Assembly (NCBI RefSeq): GCF_000003815.2
Contig: NC_049991.1
Span: forward strand, 9,405,028-9,469,027
Direction: 5' to 3'
DNA length: 64,000 nt
DNA from: Branchiostoma floridae
Lineage: Eukaryota > Chordata > Leptocardii > Amphioxiformes > Branchiostomatidae
Below the pieces are notes generated by a model. The model did not search any database. It was given only the letters and a program-made list of their open reading frames with translations, and was not told where the DNA came from. The position numbers were made by a program, and so were the translations under genes. Of the stretch, positions 47,863-60,771 are shown piece by piece; the stretch's first letter is position 1, and each line of letters begins with the position of its first letter.

Positions 47863-50800
47863 TGAACTGGCACGATGAATCAAGAATCCCTATATCAATG
47901 TATAAATTGTCCTGAAACTTTGGTATGTGGGTAGGTTTTGTTTCGTACTGTTTAGCCACTGTGTTGTAGCTGTCTGTTGTTTTATGCTAGACAAGTAACA
48001 AAGACGACTCTGTTCATTCATCACTAGATTGCAGACTCACTGGATGGAGTCAGTATCACCTGCAGCCAGGATGAGGGCGTTCTGTTGGAAACAAAGGATA
48101 CACAGTTCACGTGGATCTTTACTGTGACATCCAAGGTAAGCTATGCTTCATGTTGTTCATCAATTCTTTGCTTTTATAATCTTCACTATCAGATCTCAAA
48201 ATGGTGTCTTTCTTCCGAGCTAGAAATTTTCAGCTGACTTTATTATGTCTCTCTCTCTCTCTCTTTCCCTTTGCCCTATAGCTCTCTTTCATCTCCTCGA
48301 CTTGGAAAGCTCTTCGGGTGCTATCTACCAAAGTCTTGGAAACACATCGTCTTATCTTTTGAGGCAAGGTCAGGCCGCCGTCTCAAAGCCTTAAAAGTGT
48401 TTTCTTTTCAGCCGCTGAGTATAGCTTTAACTTCATAGTTGATTTGATAATAGAGGACACACATGTCCAAATTTGGTCAAGGCATCGCTATTATCGGCAA
48501 CGCCTCAGGGGCTAGCCTAATAATATGTCATTCTATTTTCCGTAGGAGCCATTAGAGCATGTTGCGTTGCTTTTCAATCAGCATAGAACGCACTTCTCTT
48601 TGCATGGAAAAGAATTAGAGAGGAGCTGTCAAGTCGCGGAGGGTACACGATTTCAAAATTCCTCTGACAACACTTACAATGTCGAAGTCCAGGGCACGTC
48701 TCAAATGTTCGGGGTTTTCCCCCAATTGGTCGTTTTCGACTTCGGGAGACGACCCGTGGTTAAGAGACGTTTGGTGTTGTACGTGGGTAGTGTAGATCCT
48801 GACAACGGTGCCCAAGTCAAACCCGACCGATCTGACTTCGAACGCTGGCACAGTGGAAACAGAAGAATCGTGAAGTTCGCTGAAGGACTCGACCCAGAGA
48901 ACGAAGCACTGCTAGCGAAGTACAAAGAACCGATGGAGGATCAACGGGAGGTTTTGGCGAGGCTCTCCCAACGCAAGAAAGAGTTGAACGAAACGGTCTA
49001 CAAGACCCGTATGCACGACCTTCTCTACCTGGAGGAGTTGACAAGAAACAGAGAAATTTCCAGGTAACACTCCGGACAGATAATGCAATATGCTATCAAA
49101 ATATTTGAAGCTATCTGTCATAGTTCAAGCTGCGAATCTACATACCCATACCTATTTCTTATGCAGAAAGCTACGTCCCTTTTCGTGATTACAATTACTA
49201 TGTCATGAATGTTTATATCACCATTTCCCTGTTGTTTTTTTAGTATCCGTACAAAGACAGCTCTTGAGCTATCCGACCGTATAGAAGACGGCATCCTCCT
49301 GTTTGCTGAGGATGGCACGTTGTACACCAAGCTTCATCTGCAGGACCAGCTGAGCGAGGATGGACCCGCCGGGAAACTCATCCTCACCAACGTCAACACC
49401 GTGTTACTGGCTCCTAAAGGAAGCGATTCTGACAAGGTTAGAATGTGTACAATCCTCTTAAAAGGATACAAGACTTAGTTTATCCACATACAGAAATTTC
49501 CAAGAAAAATATATATTTTGTAAGAACTAAGCATTACGTCCATGAGGAAAGTTAATGGCAGATTGTTAAAACGTTGCTAAAATTTGTCCACATAAGTTCA
49601 TTCTATGACTGACTAAACTGAGGAAACGTAACAGTTTTCGTCAGAGTGGTACAGAGGATGAACTGGCGTTGTTTCAATTGCAATAATTACGGAGAATTCC
49701 TTATCTTTCCGTAAGGTCTACGAAGCGGCCATCGTCCAACTGAAGGGGTTTGAAGGAAGACGAAAGGACGTAATTTACCTCCAACTGTCCAGACGCTGCT
49801 GCCAAGACCTGGACCTCAGCTCCGGAAAAACGGTTGAGTTTGAAGTCCGTTTCCAGCTCAACCGGGTACATTTCTGCTACATGCACTTCGCTGTGGACAA
49901 CATGGCGGCGCTTCACGCCATCTTCCCCAGCAGGGCAGACATGTCGTGGGTGTCGGTGGTTGAGTCCTTGCCAACACAGGTGCAGGAAACGGAGCTTAAC
50001 GCGAGACAGAGGACCGCTGTCGCCCGCATCATGAGCAGGATAGGCGACACTAACCCACCTGTGGTTCTGTACGGTCCTTTCGGCACAGGCAAGACTAGGA
50101 CCATGGCTTCTGCTGCCCTGCAGATTGTCCAGCAGCCGGGTACGAATGTTCTCATCGCGACACACTCTAATAGGTCAGTTTTGCTATATTTTATTCCATA
50201 CTCGAATATCTTACATTCATCAGCGGTGGGAAACTCTTGTACATTATTACAGGTTTCCGATAGCAAACAATGTATTGGTTTCGTTGGCGTCTATGGGCGC
50301 AGCCATATTGTACAAGGCAGTGATGCATGATGGGAAGGATGTCAGCCATACTGTCCCAAAGGAGTGATGCATGATGGGAAAGGTGTTGCTTGCAATCTTG
50401 ATGTGTTAGCTGGCGTGAAATGTCGCGAGCTTGTTATGGCGGACTTGTATTATTTAGTATGTTGTATCATTGTAACAAATAAAGTATTTATCAATAGAAC
50501 AACGGTGCGAAACACACTAACGTAGATTCCTCTTGTACCACAGCGCTGCTGACTTGTACATCAGGGACTACATCCATCCATACGTCACTTCCGGTCATCC
50601 CGAGGCGACCCCATTACGTGTGTACTTCAAAGAGCGCCGCCTAGACACCGTTGACGAGACTGTCAGGGAGTACTGCAAACTGGGCCCCAACAAGGAGTCC
50701 TTCGCCATGCCCCAAATGGACGATATCATGAACCACCGTATCGTCATCGTCACCCTCACCACGTCCATGTACCTGATACGGATGGGCATCAAGAAAGGAC

Positions 50801-53800
50801 ACTTCACTCACATCCTCCTAGACGAGGCTGCACAGGCCATGGAGTGTGAAACCATCCTCCCGCTCTGTCTCGCCGATTCCTCCACGCGTATCGTGCTGTC
50901 CGGAGATCACAAACAGATGAGCCCGAAAGTGCATTCAGCAGAAGCGTGTGACTTTTCATTTGACAAGTCCCTGCTGGAACGAATGGTCCAAAGGTAAGGT
51001 TGTTCTCTACGGGTGAATGCTTACTGAAAATACTTTGACCAGGAGCAAATTTAATCTATAAACAATACTGCAACCGTCAGGTGTGCATTTCTGCTCTGAT
51101 TGCCGTGATTTTTTTTTTTCAAATAAACAGGTACATCAAATTTGGCAAAGTCAAAGGTACAGCAGAGAAAGCAGAAAACCCATTCCTGGTCATGCTGAAG
51201 GACAACTACCGTTGCTGTGAGGAGATTCTCCGTTTCCTGTCGGAGTCCTTCTACGGAGGGCTGAAGAGCATGGGCCAGCCTCGCCATCCACGGTGGTACC
51301 CGCTCACGTTCTTCAGCGCCGAAGGTGACGACAAGACGGGAGACTACAGCACATCGTACTTCAACATAGCGGAGGTCAGGCGTGCTTAAGCAATATTTCT
51401 TATACCTACATTCAATAAGTGGCCACAATGAGAGGTTTTGTCTGAATGACATGAGCAACACAGCAAATCATTCATCTCTGAGTTGTCTTCTTTTCTATTT
51501 TATTTTCACCAAAGGTGTTGGAGATATCAGAGAGAGTACAACAGCTGTGGAAAGACTGGCCGGAGGAGTGGGGCCCCCCTAACATGGCAAACATCGGAGT
51601 CATCACACCATACCACAACCAGGTCAGAAACTGCAGAAAATATAGTCAAGAGTTACTGATCTAATACTGTGCTTGTATTAGATAGTCAAGTTTAGATCTT
51701 CATGGTTTGTTTTATTGTCTTCTCACAGATGCAGCTTATCAGAAAAGAGCTGCGCCAGAAACGCCTGGGTGGTGTCACAGTTGAAATGGTAACTAACATC
51801 CAAGGTAGGTTCACCGTGGCAATAATCTCGCGAAGTACCTGGCCTAGCCTATTTCATCGTTGTGTTAAGGTTTCGCTTAAGCTATGGTTGGGTGTCTTAA
51901 ACAGTCTAAGGGGTCTACCAACAACCAACGAGGAACATTGATTATCTGTGTGTCATAGGTTGCCATGCATGTTCTCTATACATTACCGATTGATGATAAC
52001 TTTACTACATTTCGTATTCTTCTAATGATTTTTTTCCTTCCAATGACTTCATCACTAAACCCTTACACAGGTAAGCAGTTCAGAGCAGTCTTCATCAGCA
52101 CAGTCAGAACCAGAGCAACCTGTGACCCAAACAACGACAAGAACAGCTACGGATTCTTGTCGGACAGCAAGCTGCTGAACACCGCCATGACCAGAGCGCA
52201 GTCTCTTGTCGCCGTGGTAGGAGATCCACGCGCGCTCTGTTCACGTGGGGAGTGCCAGCGAGTCTGGCAAAGGTTTATCTCCGAATGTGAGAAGAACAAG
52301 AGCCTGTTCCCACAGACCCTCACAATGAGCCAAATCTATGAAAGCAGTGAGAGTACCTCACTCAACCCGGAAGCACAGCCCTTTACTCCCAAAGGCCCTC
52401 TCGGGAGTCAGGGAGTCTCGGCACCGTGGTATACACCCGCAGCGGCCAGGAAATTAGATGAGCCAGACGAAATCATCAGACAGCTCATTCTTGAAAGTCT
52501 AGAAGAGGAGAACAAAGAGGAAGCAAATCGTTTCAAAGCGCAGGCGTTCGACCCCAACAGGGTAGCCGTGGTGCAAAGTCAAAAGGATCCATCGCAGGTA
52601 TACCTACAGTACAGCTCAGGGCAATGGACAAGTGTGAGGCGCCCAGCCCAACCAAGACTGGAGAGACCCCGCCTGGGAGCAGACAACGCCGATAGGGAGT
52701 ATGACTCAGGTGAGGATGAACCGTACGACCCCACACAGCTTGAAGTTCAGGAGGAGAGCGACAGAAAATGCTTCTACACCAACTACTCACCAGAAGAACT
52801 GGAAAACCTTCTCCTTACTCAACCAGACCGGTACAAAAGATGCAGACTGGTCGTGAAGGGAACCTACACAGCTTACGGAGAAGTCATCGGAGCAGACGAA
52901 GACGACATTGTGATTAACAGCAGAAAGAATCGAGGATTAGGGTGGTCAAACGACGAGGTGGTGGTAGAGATCCTTGACAACACTGACCAAGAGTCGGAAG
53001 TATTCAAGACGTCATCAGACACCAAAAGAGGAAGAGTAGTCGGGGTCATTCAACCAGCGGTTTCCTTGCACCTGAGGAAGTTCGTGTGTGTTGTTGACGC
53101 CAATAACCATAACGTAATGGTCCCCATCAACACTGATGCACCAAAGCTAATGACCTACTTCGGCAGAGAGAACAGACGTCTAAACAAAGTCCGTGTGTAC
53201 AGCTACATGTCAGACGCTTCTTTCAGGTTCAAAAATTATGAGGACATAGACCCCAGAGATCCTTACAAGAAGCTGTTTGTCGTGAGATTCCTGAAGTGGA
53301 CGCCGAGGTACGTCTATCCCCTGGGCGTGGTGACAGGTGTGATAAATCCAGACAAAACGCTTGACACAAGTATGGAAATCCTCAACAACAGGTTCAACGT
53401 CCCAAGCAGGTACAAGGGCAAGGTTGAAGAAGACGTGAACAGGCGGTACTTAGTGGATTGGCATATCCCACAAAAGGAGAGGAACCAAAGGAAGGACTTG
53501 TCCAGAACTCACACAGTGTTCACCGTCGACCCACCAGAATCTATGGATTTGGACGACGCCTTCAGTATTGAGAGGAATCTCGATGGAACCTACACTGTGG
53601 GAATACACATCGCTGATGTCAGCTATTTCATCCCAGTTGGAAGTGATCTAGACAGGGAGGCTAAGGAAAGATCGACTACCCTCTATAACCACACTGGGAA
53701 ACCACCGGTCCACATGATCCCGAAAAGGCTGAGTGAGGGGGTGTGCAGTCTGCTGCCCAACAGGGATCGCCTGGCCCTATCTGTGTTCGTGGAATTTGAT

Positions 53801-56800
53801 AGTGAAGGTGGTATTGTTGGTGAACCGACAATGGAGAGATGCGTCGTCCATTCTCGGGCAAAGTTGAGCTATGCACAAGCAGAAGATATCATAGACGGGT
53901 GCGGTTCCTTGACCGTACCGCAGGAGGTGCAAGATGGTGTCCGCGTACTGCAGACCATAGCAGCGGCCCGCCGGCAGAAGAGACTAGGTCCAGCTCATCT
54001 CTACCACCAACCAGACGAGGAAAAAGAAGGAGCTGTGAGGGCACACACAATGGTGGAGGAAATGATGATCCTAGCCAACACGAAAGTAGCTGAGGTTTTG
54101 CGGCTAAACTTCCCCGAAGTCACGCCTCTTCGCAAACAGCAGCCACCAAAGAAGGAGAAGCTTGAGAACTGGAGACAACGTCATGGCGGCCTATCAGGCT
54201 ATTCCGTCGAGTTGTCAAAGTCTTTCCCGAATGAGGAGAGCACGGATACACCAACTGCCGAAATCCCACTATTAAAGGACATTTGGGATGAGATCCGCCT
54301 TGCTGCTTTAAGTGGAGACCTTGACAGAATACAGCAGCTGGTATGCACGGATGAAAATCACCCCACCTTGGCACGAGCATTGCTGCAGCTGCGTGGCATT
54401 CAGGACAGAGCACAGTTTACGTGTTCTGAAGCTGAACCGAGCGAACACTACTCTTTGCAGCAATCGGCATACACCTATTTCTCGTCCCCTATTCGTAGGT
54501 ACATCGACGTCGTAGTCCATCGTCTTCTCGTGGCTTTGATCGCAAAACAACCGCCACCATATACTTCTGATGAAGTTAAGGAAATCTGCAGTCACTACAA
54601 CAACATGGAGAACAACGCCAAGACGTACGAGCGAGAGACGCTGGTCCTGAAGTTGGCTTATGATTGGATGACCAAGCCAGAAGTCATGTACCCTGTCATT
54701 GACACCGTTGACGGACATGAGATACAGCTCCTCATGCCGTCCGTACGACACACAGAGTCTCGTCAGCGGCGTGTTGCGTTCAGCCTACTGAAGCCGACAG
54801 CTCTACCAAGCCCTGAAGACGAGGGAGAATCCGTTGAGGTACGCTGGAAACAACGGATTTACGACACAGCACCTGACAAGACCAAACTGCCGTGGCCTTC
54901 CGATCGCAAAAGGCCCCTGCAACTCGACAGTGAGAAATATGTGATAAGGATACCTGGTCAATATTGGCAAAGGCTGGTTGAACATGTTCAAACGGGAAAT
55001 ATTGACCTCATAAAGTGCGTTGTAACCTACATAGAGGACGTCGTTGGCATGCAGCTGACGTTGGGTCCAAAGGTGTTTGAAGAGGTGTCATCGGAAGCAA
55101 GGGAAGGTATGTTTGCAGATCACTTCTGTACCTTCCAGATGACGTACACGCCAGGTCAAGTGGTTAAGGTACAGCTGACCGGAGACATACAGAAGGGTCT
55201 TCTGTCTCCGTGCATCCAGCTGTTCAACCTGACGCCGAAGATGGACGTGTGTCTCGACCACAGACGAGACGCAGTGACAAGGTTTGCCGTCCCCGCCACG
55301 CAGTCTGTACGCAACATGACACGGTACAGATCCGTACAAATGTATCAGAACCGCTGGTTACCCATCATGGCGGTGGAAGCCGCTCACTGTGCCGTGGAAA
55401 ACAACGAGTCAGTCATCGTCCATGGTACCTTCATCAGCTGGGAAAAACAGCAGCACCAAACAACAGGGGAAGTGGCGTACATTGGTAAGATCACTCTCTC
55501 ACAGAAGTTCTGCAAGGACCGCTGTATTCGCTTCGACCAGGGCAACCAGGGCAAGCTCACTTCAGTTAATGACACCGGGAAGTATTTCGACTACATCTGT
55601 GTGCGCTATACCGGTGTGAGGGTTGCGATGACTCGTGATGGTCGCTTCAATATCGCTGCCGACAAGACCGAAGAGAAACACCCCCTGGTCTGTTGGGTGG
55701 GACACTGCCTGGTGATGCCCGGGGTACAGCTTAGTCATCGCCAGGACGGGGACATCACGGTTCCTATCAGGCTTCATCAGCACCTCATGGCGTTCCCGGA
55801 CACTCTCCTGCACCACGGCACGTCTATTCCAGCAACCATAGAGATCATCACCAAGACTCTACCTGACAGGTGAGAGGCGTCGGAATAGAATTAAACATTT
55901 TGCACACCTGCATAACTACACTATTGACAGCGTGTTATATCTCACTCACTCAGTCACTCACTATCCGTTGATGTTGAAATGGAAAGTCTTCATACAGATA
56001 AAGGTTACTTCTACTAACAGCAACTTTGAACATTTTTCAGACGTATGGAGAACGCTGTAAGATGGCTCAGCGGTTCGTCAGACTTAGTCCAGCAAATCGC
56101 CACTGGGAAAAACATTACTGCTAGAGGTACGAAACTCACTAACTTGTTACTTTGATGTTACAGACGATACATGTAAAATCGATGGTGGATAAGTCTTGAC
56201 AATTTCTAGAGGTAGCCAAGGAAAGTATATGGCATTAAGTGTATAAATATGCATCTTTTCAAAAATGAAGTATATTTTTAGATTTGATGTATACTCTTGT
56301 CCTGTCCCTTGTTGGTGGTTTGCGTTGCACAGTTAATCCGCTGGCGAGTGAAGTCACCACCGAACCGTTGCCAGCCTTCTTTCCGTTGAACCAAGTCCAG
56401 GAGCAGGCTGTGAAACAGGCTATCAGCCAGCCCTTCACTCTCATCCAGGGCCCGCCAGGTAGGTCTGGGAATCTTTTGATCTGCATCATGTTGTCTGCCC
56501 GAGTGACATAAAAACACATTGTCATTATACCATATCGTAACATTTTGAAGACACAGATGCATGCGTAAGTATATCTTTATATTCGATTTTTTTCGACAAA
56601 ATTGTACCTCTGCTTTTTTCATCTATGTGTGCAAGTGGTTGATTTTCTTGAGACTACCAATGTCATAAAATCCGTGCTATTTTGACCACTGCTAGGCACT
56701 GGGAAGACCGTGACAGGAGTCCACATAGCGTACTACCTGGCAGAGATGAACAAACGGATCCAGTCTGTGTCCGGAGAGGGGGTGTACCCACCTCAGGTGC

Positions 56801-59800
56801 TGTACTGTGGACCCTCCAACAAGGCGGTGGACGTGGTCACTGGTAAAATATTAGATATCTCATTCAATATAGGAATCATTCATATCACCGAAATGCATTT
56901 CTGATGACGATGCAATAAAAATTGGTGCTATGCATGCTTTTGGTGTACTTGAGTAGCCAGTGCGATGAAAGGGGCGATGCATTGACTTATATACATGATC
57001 ATTTTATCCAGGATACATGAAAAAGATCAAAGGTGACCTGAAGATTGTCCGCATGTACAGCGAGATGATAGAGAGAGAAGAGTTCCCCATCCCGAACGAG
57101 CCGGTACATCCAAATAAGTGCAAAAGGTAGAAGTCATATTAAATCTTCACCAGATATACAGAAACTCATGCATTGAAAAATAACAGAAGCATGCTCTAGA
57201 ATGTAACATCGTTAGAAATCAATGATCAAGTACAAAAGAATGTCAGTTAGGATACGACGCTATGGAATTTACCTGCGTGTGCCAAAGTTGTTTTACTTGT
57301 TTTTGTTTGTTCTTGCGTTGACGTCGACCCAAATTTTCGTCTGAACGAAAGCAAATCTTGATCTGTGTTTCAGTGAGAAAGAGTCAAAGATAACCAACGA
57401 ACACGACGATGTTTCACTGCACCACCTGATCCGTAAACCCAGCAACCCCCATGCGGAGACAATCAAGGCTTTTGAAAGTCTCTTCAAAGACCCAAACTAC
57501 ACCGTGACAGAGAACGACATCACTACCTACAAAAACCACATTATCAAAGCAAAGGTAAGTGTGTTTAAGTTATACGTACATCATTCTATTCTTATGAAGT
57601 GATTCTTACATTTACTTCTGGCGTTTTTTTTATTCATTCTGTATTGGTGGTCTTGCAGATACACGAGCTGAGACAGAAGCACGTGATCCTGTGCACCTGC
57701 ACGGCTGCGGCCAGCCCGAAGATGGGCATGGCGACCAACATCGAGCAGTGCATCGTGGATGAGTGCGGCATGTGTACGGAACCGGAGAGTTTCGTCCCCA
57801 TAGTCGGGGCTCCAGTGGAACGAAACGGGTAAGGCGCCCATCTTTTGTCTTTACATAGTCCATTTTCCTTTATCAAGCACAATCCTAATACCTGAGGGTC
57901 CGGAACTAAGGCGACATCCAATACCAGCATATTCCCTTCTATCTCTGGTGCTGTGAGCACATTCTGCCGCGCCGGTGATGTGCCCATCCAGTGCCGCATA
58001 TCATCACATCACATCCTTCGTGGTCTCCCACGGCTTCTCTAACCGTTAATGGTCCTTTGGTATATGGGAGTGGCGATGCGATGTTGCGCGCCCTTGTGAC
58101 AGATCAAAGTATTTGAGATTCCGCCTTTCTGTCTTTCACCAACTGTAAGAAGTTAGGGTCCTACGTCAGGCAATTTGCACAATGTCATGGTTTTATTTTT
58201 CTTACGATGATTTTGCCATTCGATGCAGGTCGATGACATTCCACAACCCCAAGCAGGTCATCCTGATTGGTGACCACCAGCAGCTGAGACCAATCGTTCT
58301 GGAGAAGACGTCCCAACAGCTCGGGCTGGATACGTCACTGTTCCAGCGGTATGCATGGAAAGCTACCATGCTCACAATACAGTACCGTATGGTAAGGGGC
58401 TCCCTTGTCTGGTGTTTAATACGTACTGCCTTAGCCATCAGAGCCTTTTGCTCCGGAAGTGGAGCATAACAGATATACCCTAATTTCATCCTGATGCCTT
58501 CACTAGAAAGGTTTTGTGGGTGATAGCACATTTTATTCATTTCTTCAACTTTAGACAGATTAATCGATTAATTAACTAAATGATGAGTTTATTAACTGAT
58601 TTATTCAATTTATTAGTCCATAATGATGGGTCTTTAATTCAGTTATGAATTCATTAATCCGGCCGACTTAATTGGTTTCTTAATGCAAAGTTATCAATAT
58701 ATAAATCACATCCAATTGATGTATTCAATTGCTTATAAATTTATCAATTCACGTTTATCAATCTATTAATGCGAACTTTTGTTCAACTTAATTCTTTAAT
58801 TCAACTTAATCCATTACTTCTTCTTATACTATATTGCGATAAAACGCTGATGCTCTAATGCCTGTAGTCTCACTGCCACCATCATTAGAAAAATACGTAG
58901 TGACCATATTATTATAACTGCATTGTATTTTTGACAGCACGAAGCCATCTGCAGCTTTCCATCCCGAATGTTCTACGAGAACAAACTCCGTACCCACCGT
59001 ACCGTCATCGAGAGGCCCAGGCACCCTGCCCTGGACAGGCTGTGGCCGGGAGGAGACAACAGGCCTACCGCCTTCTGTCACGTGGTCGGGAAGGAGGAGG
59101 TCCAGACGGTGGCAACGGCGGAGGGCAACCAGATGTCACGGAGCAACGAGATGGAGGCTGACATGGCGGTAAGTGACTCTTAAACACACTGGGACATTGT
59201 TATCTTACTTTAACTTTCGTACGATGTACAGAGTTTGAGACAGACACTTTCAAGTGATCGTGAAATTGTTTTTTTTTCTACTATATGTGTTTTGCACATT
59301 TGAGTAACTTTTCAAGCATTGAAGAGGGCATGATAAGGGCTGCATTTTACTTTGGTATAGAAAACAAGTGATTGGTCTAATGTTGATATTACAGTCGTGT
59401 GATGACAAACCCATTTAGGAACAGGTATAACTCTCTCTCCCTTAGTATGAGGCTCAATTTGTCGTGTGTCTTTTCTAATAGGTTAAGATGGCGATTTGTT
59501 TGGTGAGAGAGCACGGTATCAAGCCCGAGAACGTCATCTTGTTGTCCCAGTACCGCGCCCAGTGCGCGCTCATCAACAAGAAGCTGTCGTCTGAAAGGAA
59601 GAGGCTGAATGACGAGCGAGTCGAGAGAGTTGGCGTGAACTCGGTGGTCTCTAGTCAAGGTAAGAAAGCAATAAACAAAATAGTCCAAAATGGCTTCAGA
59701 TATTGATAAGTTTGCTGAGATAAATGTTTTTGCCAATGTAATTCACTGTTGAAAAATTGTATATGTTTTAGTGTAACGAATAACATAGCGTACGACAAAA

Positions 59801-60771
59801 CCTGCCTAAATTGTACCAAACTGGTCATTGGATGTTACATAGCCCTTTAAACTAAAAGTGGTTGCCAACGATCACCAGGAATGTCTTTGCAAAGAATGCG
59901 ACACAAGAGACTCAGACCACAGAGGAGAAGTAATAGGCCTACACGATTATAGTATATTACTTACTTACTGTGTTCTGTGTTCACAGGAAGCGAGTGGGAT
60001 TACGTCATCTTCTCCACGGTGAGATCTCTGCCGTCGTACGAGATCGAACAGAACCCGTCCCCCAGCTGGCTCCGGAAGTACCTCGGCTTCATCATGGATC
60101 AGAACCAGGTCAACGTCGCCATCACCCGGGCCAAGAGAGGACTGTGTGTTATCGGTGGGTATAACCACACAAAAATGCTGTAGTCACTAGTAAAAAGAGA
60201 TAGTGCAGAAGGCTAATAGTCATTTGCCGAAGTAAGTTCGGCGACCTGCTTTGCCTGGTCTGCACGTGACGTTATAGGGTGATGGAGGGGTGTGCAATTC
60301 CTTCTCCACTCTCTCGGCTACTGACGCTCATCGCAATCACAGCACGAACAAAGGATACTTGCCTACCAAAAAGATAACTCCTTATACGTTTACTATATGT
60401 AGATTGTCTGATAAACGATGGATAGAATTGTGCATAATTCATTCCGGTTGCCGGCAACGGATTATATTTGGAACCTTAAGCACGTAAATCTTACAAGGCA
60501 AAATTAGACTGATTTGTTGAAAAAAAAAAGAGATACAATGCGAACTAAATTTTAAGCTTATGAAAAAATCTTGTCTCTTTTCTATGCAGGTAATAAGAAC
60601 CTACTGAGGGTACATACTCTGTGGAACAAGCTGATCATCCATTACGAAGAGCAGAAGTGCCTTGTGAACAACACGAACTTCCTGCAGCTCGCACGTTCCA
60701 CAACTCTGCAGAACGTGAGGACAGGGAGATCCCAACAGCACCCATGGGGGAATGGGATGCCTCAAATGTAA
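38841..60771 (+). CDS. HELZ2: HELZ2-like giant protein, copy 2: shorter zinc-finger array
   Basis: Thirty-two coding exons chain in phase from ATG 38841 to the stop at 60769-60771: 10,206 nt, 3,401 residues. N-terminal exons: 38841-39076, 40423-40462, 40856-41086, 41728-41764, 42042-42184, 42393-42464, 43605-43658, 43847-43924, 44469-45055, 45929-46124, 46364-46986, 47229-47436, 48028-48135. From 48546 on, every exon has the same phase as its copy 1 partner. The protein is about 400 residues shorter because it lacks the Ser-rich repeat, one complete ZC3H7-type module, the exon-7 segment and one CCCH block. Helicase and RNB motifs are all intact, so it is not a pseudogene. The open frame upstream of 38841 begins with GTG at 38832, so the first ATG is preferred. 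Model made by eye. Confidence 0.88.
39741..40220. repeat. 120-bp satellite, four degenerate units, copy 2 intron 1
   Basis: Units begin with ttggact at about 39741, 39861, 39977, 40099 and 40221 (period 116-122 bp). Each contains ttgagcgga/ccagtga-gtgtt, ttctattttaca and agtcca/tt-t-gcacgg. Not present in copy 1. Stop-free minus-strand frames here are products of the repeat. Confidence 0.85.
40856..42184 (+). other. Copy 2: TPR-like exons 3-5
   Basis: Exons 40856-41086, 41728-41764 and 42042-42184: KAEGSDCYDEGNLASACSYY, VYTNRAACRCKL, GDYEGAIQDCDKA, PLYWKARAQKETGLYSEAW. Same intron positions and phases as copy 1. Exon 3 is 24 nt longer. Confidence 0.85.
41588..41665. repeat. Degenerate (TG)n repeat
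   Basis: TG-rich stretch in copy 2 intron 3. Confidence 0.8.
44469..47436 (+). other. Copy 2: basic linker and zinc-finger array (three CCCH, one U1-type C2H2)
   Basis: Exon 44469-45055 begins with a Lys-rich segment (KSKIKKNRKKAIRKIQDKK, a possible nuclear localisation signal) and ends in one ZC3H7-type module (LACDVCF, HDCREDVLLARKK, KVRPRPKHAFFGTYKLC). Its CCCH is completed by 45929-46124 (CKFTHSE, EIDLWTRERQ). Exon 46364-46986 carries YCAYVDRCIKGGHCGRAH, then jumps directly to the Pro-rich stretch and the C2H2 finger. 47229-47436 completes the last CCCH. Compared with copy 1 two CCCH fingers are missing. Confidence 0.85.
45138..45856 (+). mobile_element. 5'-truncated CR1/L2-like LINE in copy 2
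   Basis: An open frame runs from about 45140 to the stop at 45725-45727 (WASGVRKTLEECGFGYVW ... LEERICQYCNLNKIEDECHF IVEC), ending in the cysteine/histidine motif common after the RT domain of CR1/L2-type elements. The 3' end is aataaaggt(catt)n. It lies in the intron between the CxxC module exon and exon 45929-46124, in sense orientation, and is absent from copy 1. Confidence 0.8.
47533..47862. repeat. (GT)n microsatellite, copy 2 intron after exon 47229-47436
   Basis: About 330 bp of GT-rich sequence with a pure core around 47780-47828; same location as 22564-22764 in copy 1. Confidence 0.95.
48546..52330 (+). other. Copy 2: HELZ-type UPF1-like helicase 1
   Basis: Exons 48546-49063, 49244-49436, 49716-50173, 50544-50993, 51131-51374, 51515-51622, 51729-51804 and the start of 52071-55869. 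Motifs GPFGTGKTRT (about residue 1228), DEAAQA, SGDHKQMSP, KDNYRCCEEI, ITPYHNQ and TAMTRAQSLVAVVGDP are intact. The first exon is one codon shorter than in copy 1. The exon at 49716 uses an AAG acceptor. Confidence 0.92.
52071..55869 (+). other. Copy 2: large exon with cold-shock-like region and RNB domain
   Basis: A single 3,799-nt exon, two codons shorter than in copy 1. DPPESMDLDDAF at 53528-53563 (about residues 2040-2051) keeps all four RNB aspartates; GIHIADVSYF, RLSEGVCSLLPNRDRLALS and SSPIRRYIDVVVHR are present. By eye the two copies are very similar at the protein level over this exon. Confidence 0.92.
57890..58075 (-). mobile_element. LINE fragment in copy 2, paralogous to 32815-33000
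   Basis: Same intron and orientation as in copy 1, recognisably similar (tgcccatccagtgccgc-tatcatcac; tggtctccca-ggct). It no longer keeps a clean reading frame. Confidence 0.65.
58556..58830. repeat. AT-rich degenerate ATTAAT/ATTCA repeat
   Basis: About 275 bp of attaat, ttaattca and tatcaatt variants in copy 2. The matching intron of copy 1 has only about 50 bp of it (33425-33475). Confidence 0.75.

Larger units (their letters stand above)
56041..60771 (+). other. Copy 2: UPF1-like helicase 2 and C-terminus
   Basis: Exons 56041-56126, 56333-56458, 56696-56842, 57012-57126, 57374-57554, 57659-57828, 58229-58391, 58938-59168, 59482-59659, 59987-60154, 60590-60771. Walker A (GPPG|TGKT, split by an intron), DECGMCTEPE, GDHQQLRP, LTIQYRM and VNVAITRAKRGLCVIG are intact. 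The last exon is four codons longer than in copy 1. An AATAAA run at 60876-60897, about 100 bp after the stop, may supply the poly(A) signal. Confidence 0.92.

Noticed and set aside
47453..47959. HTHTHT/VCVCVC frames over the GT microsatellites (also 22542-22976)
   Set aside because: Simple-sequence translation, intronic in both copies.
51965..55873. Open frame of 1,302 codons starting at 51965
   Set aside because: The first 35 codons are intron. The exon starts at 52071 after ttacacag, as in copy 1.
13177..60771. Fragmented pseudogene pair
   Set aside because: Every visible exon of both copies keeps frame and splice sites, and all helicase and RNB catalytic motifs are intact; the only missing piece is hidden by the 100-N gap.
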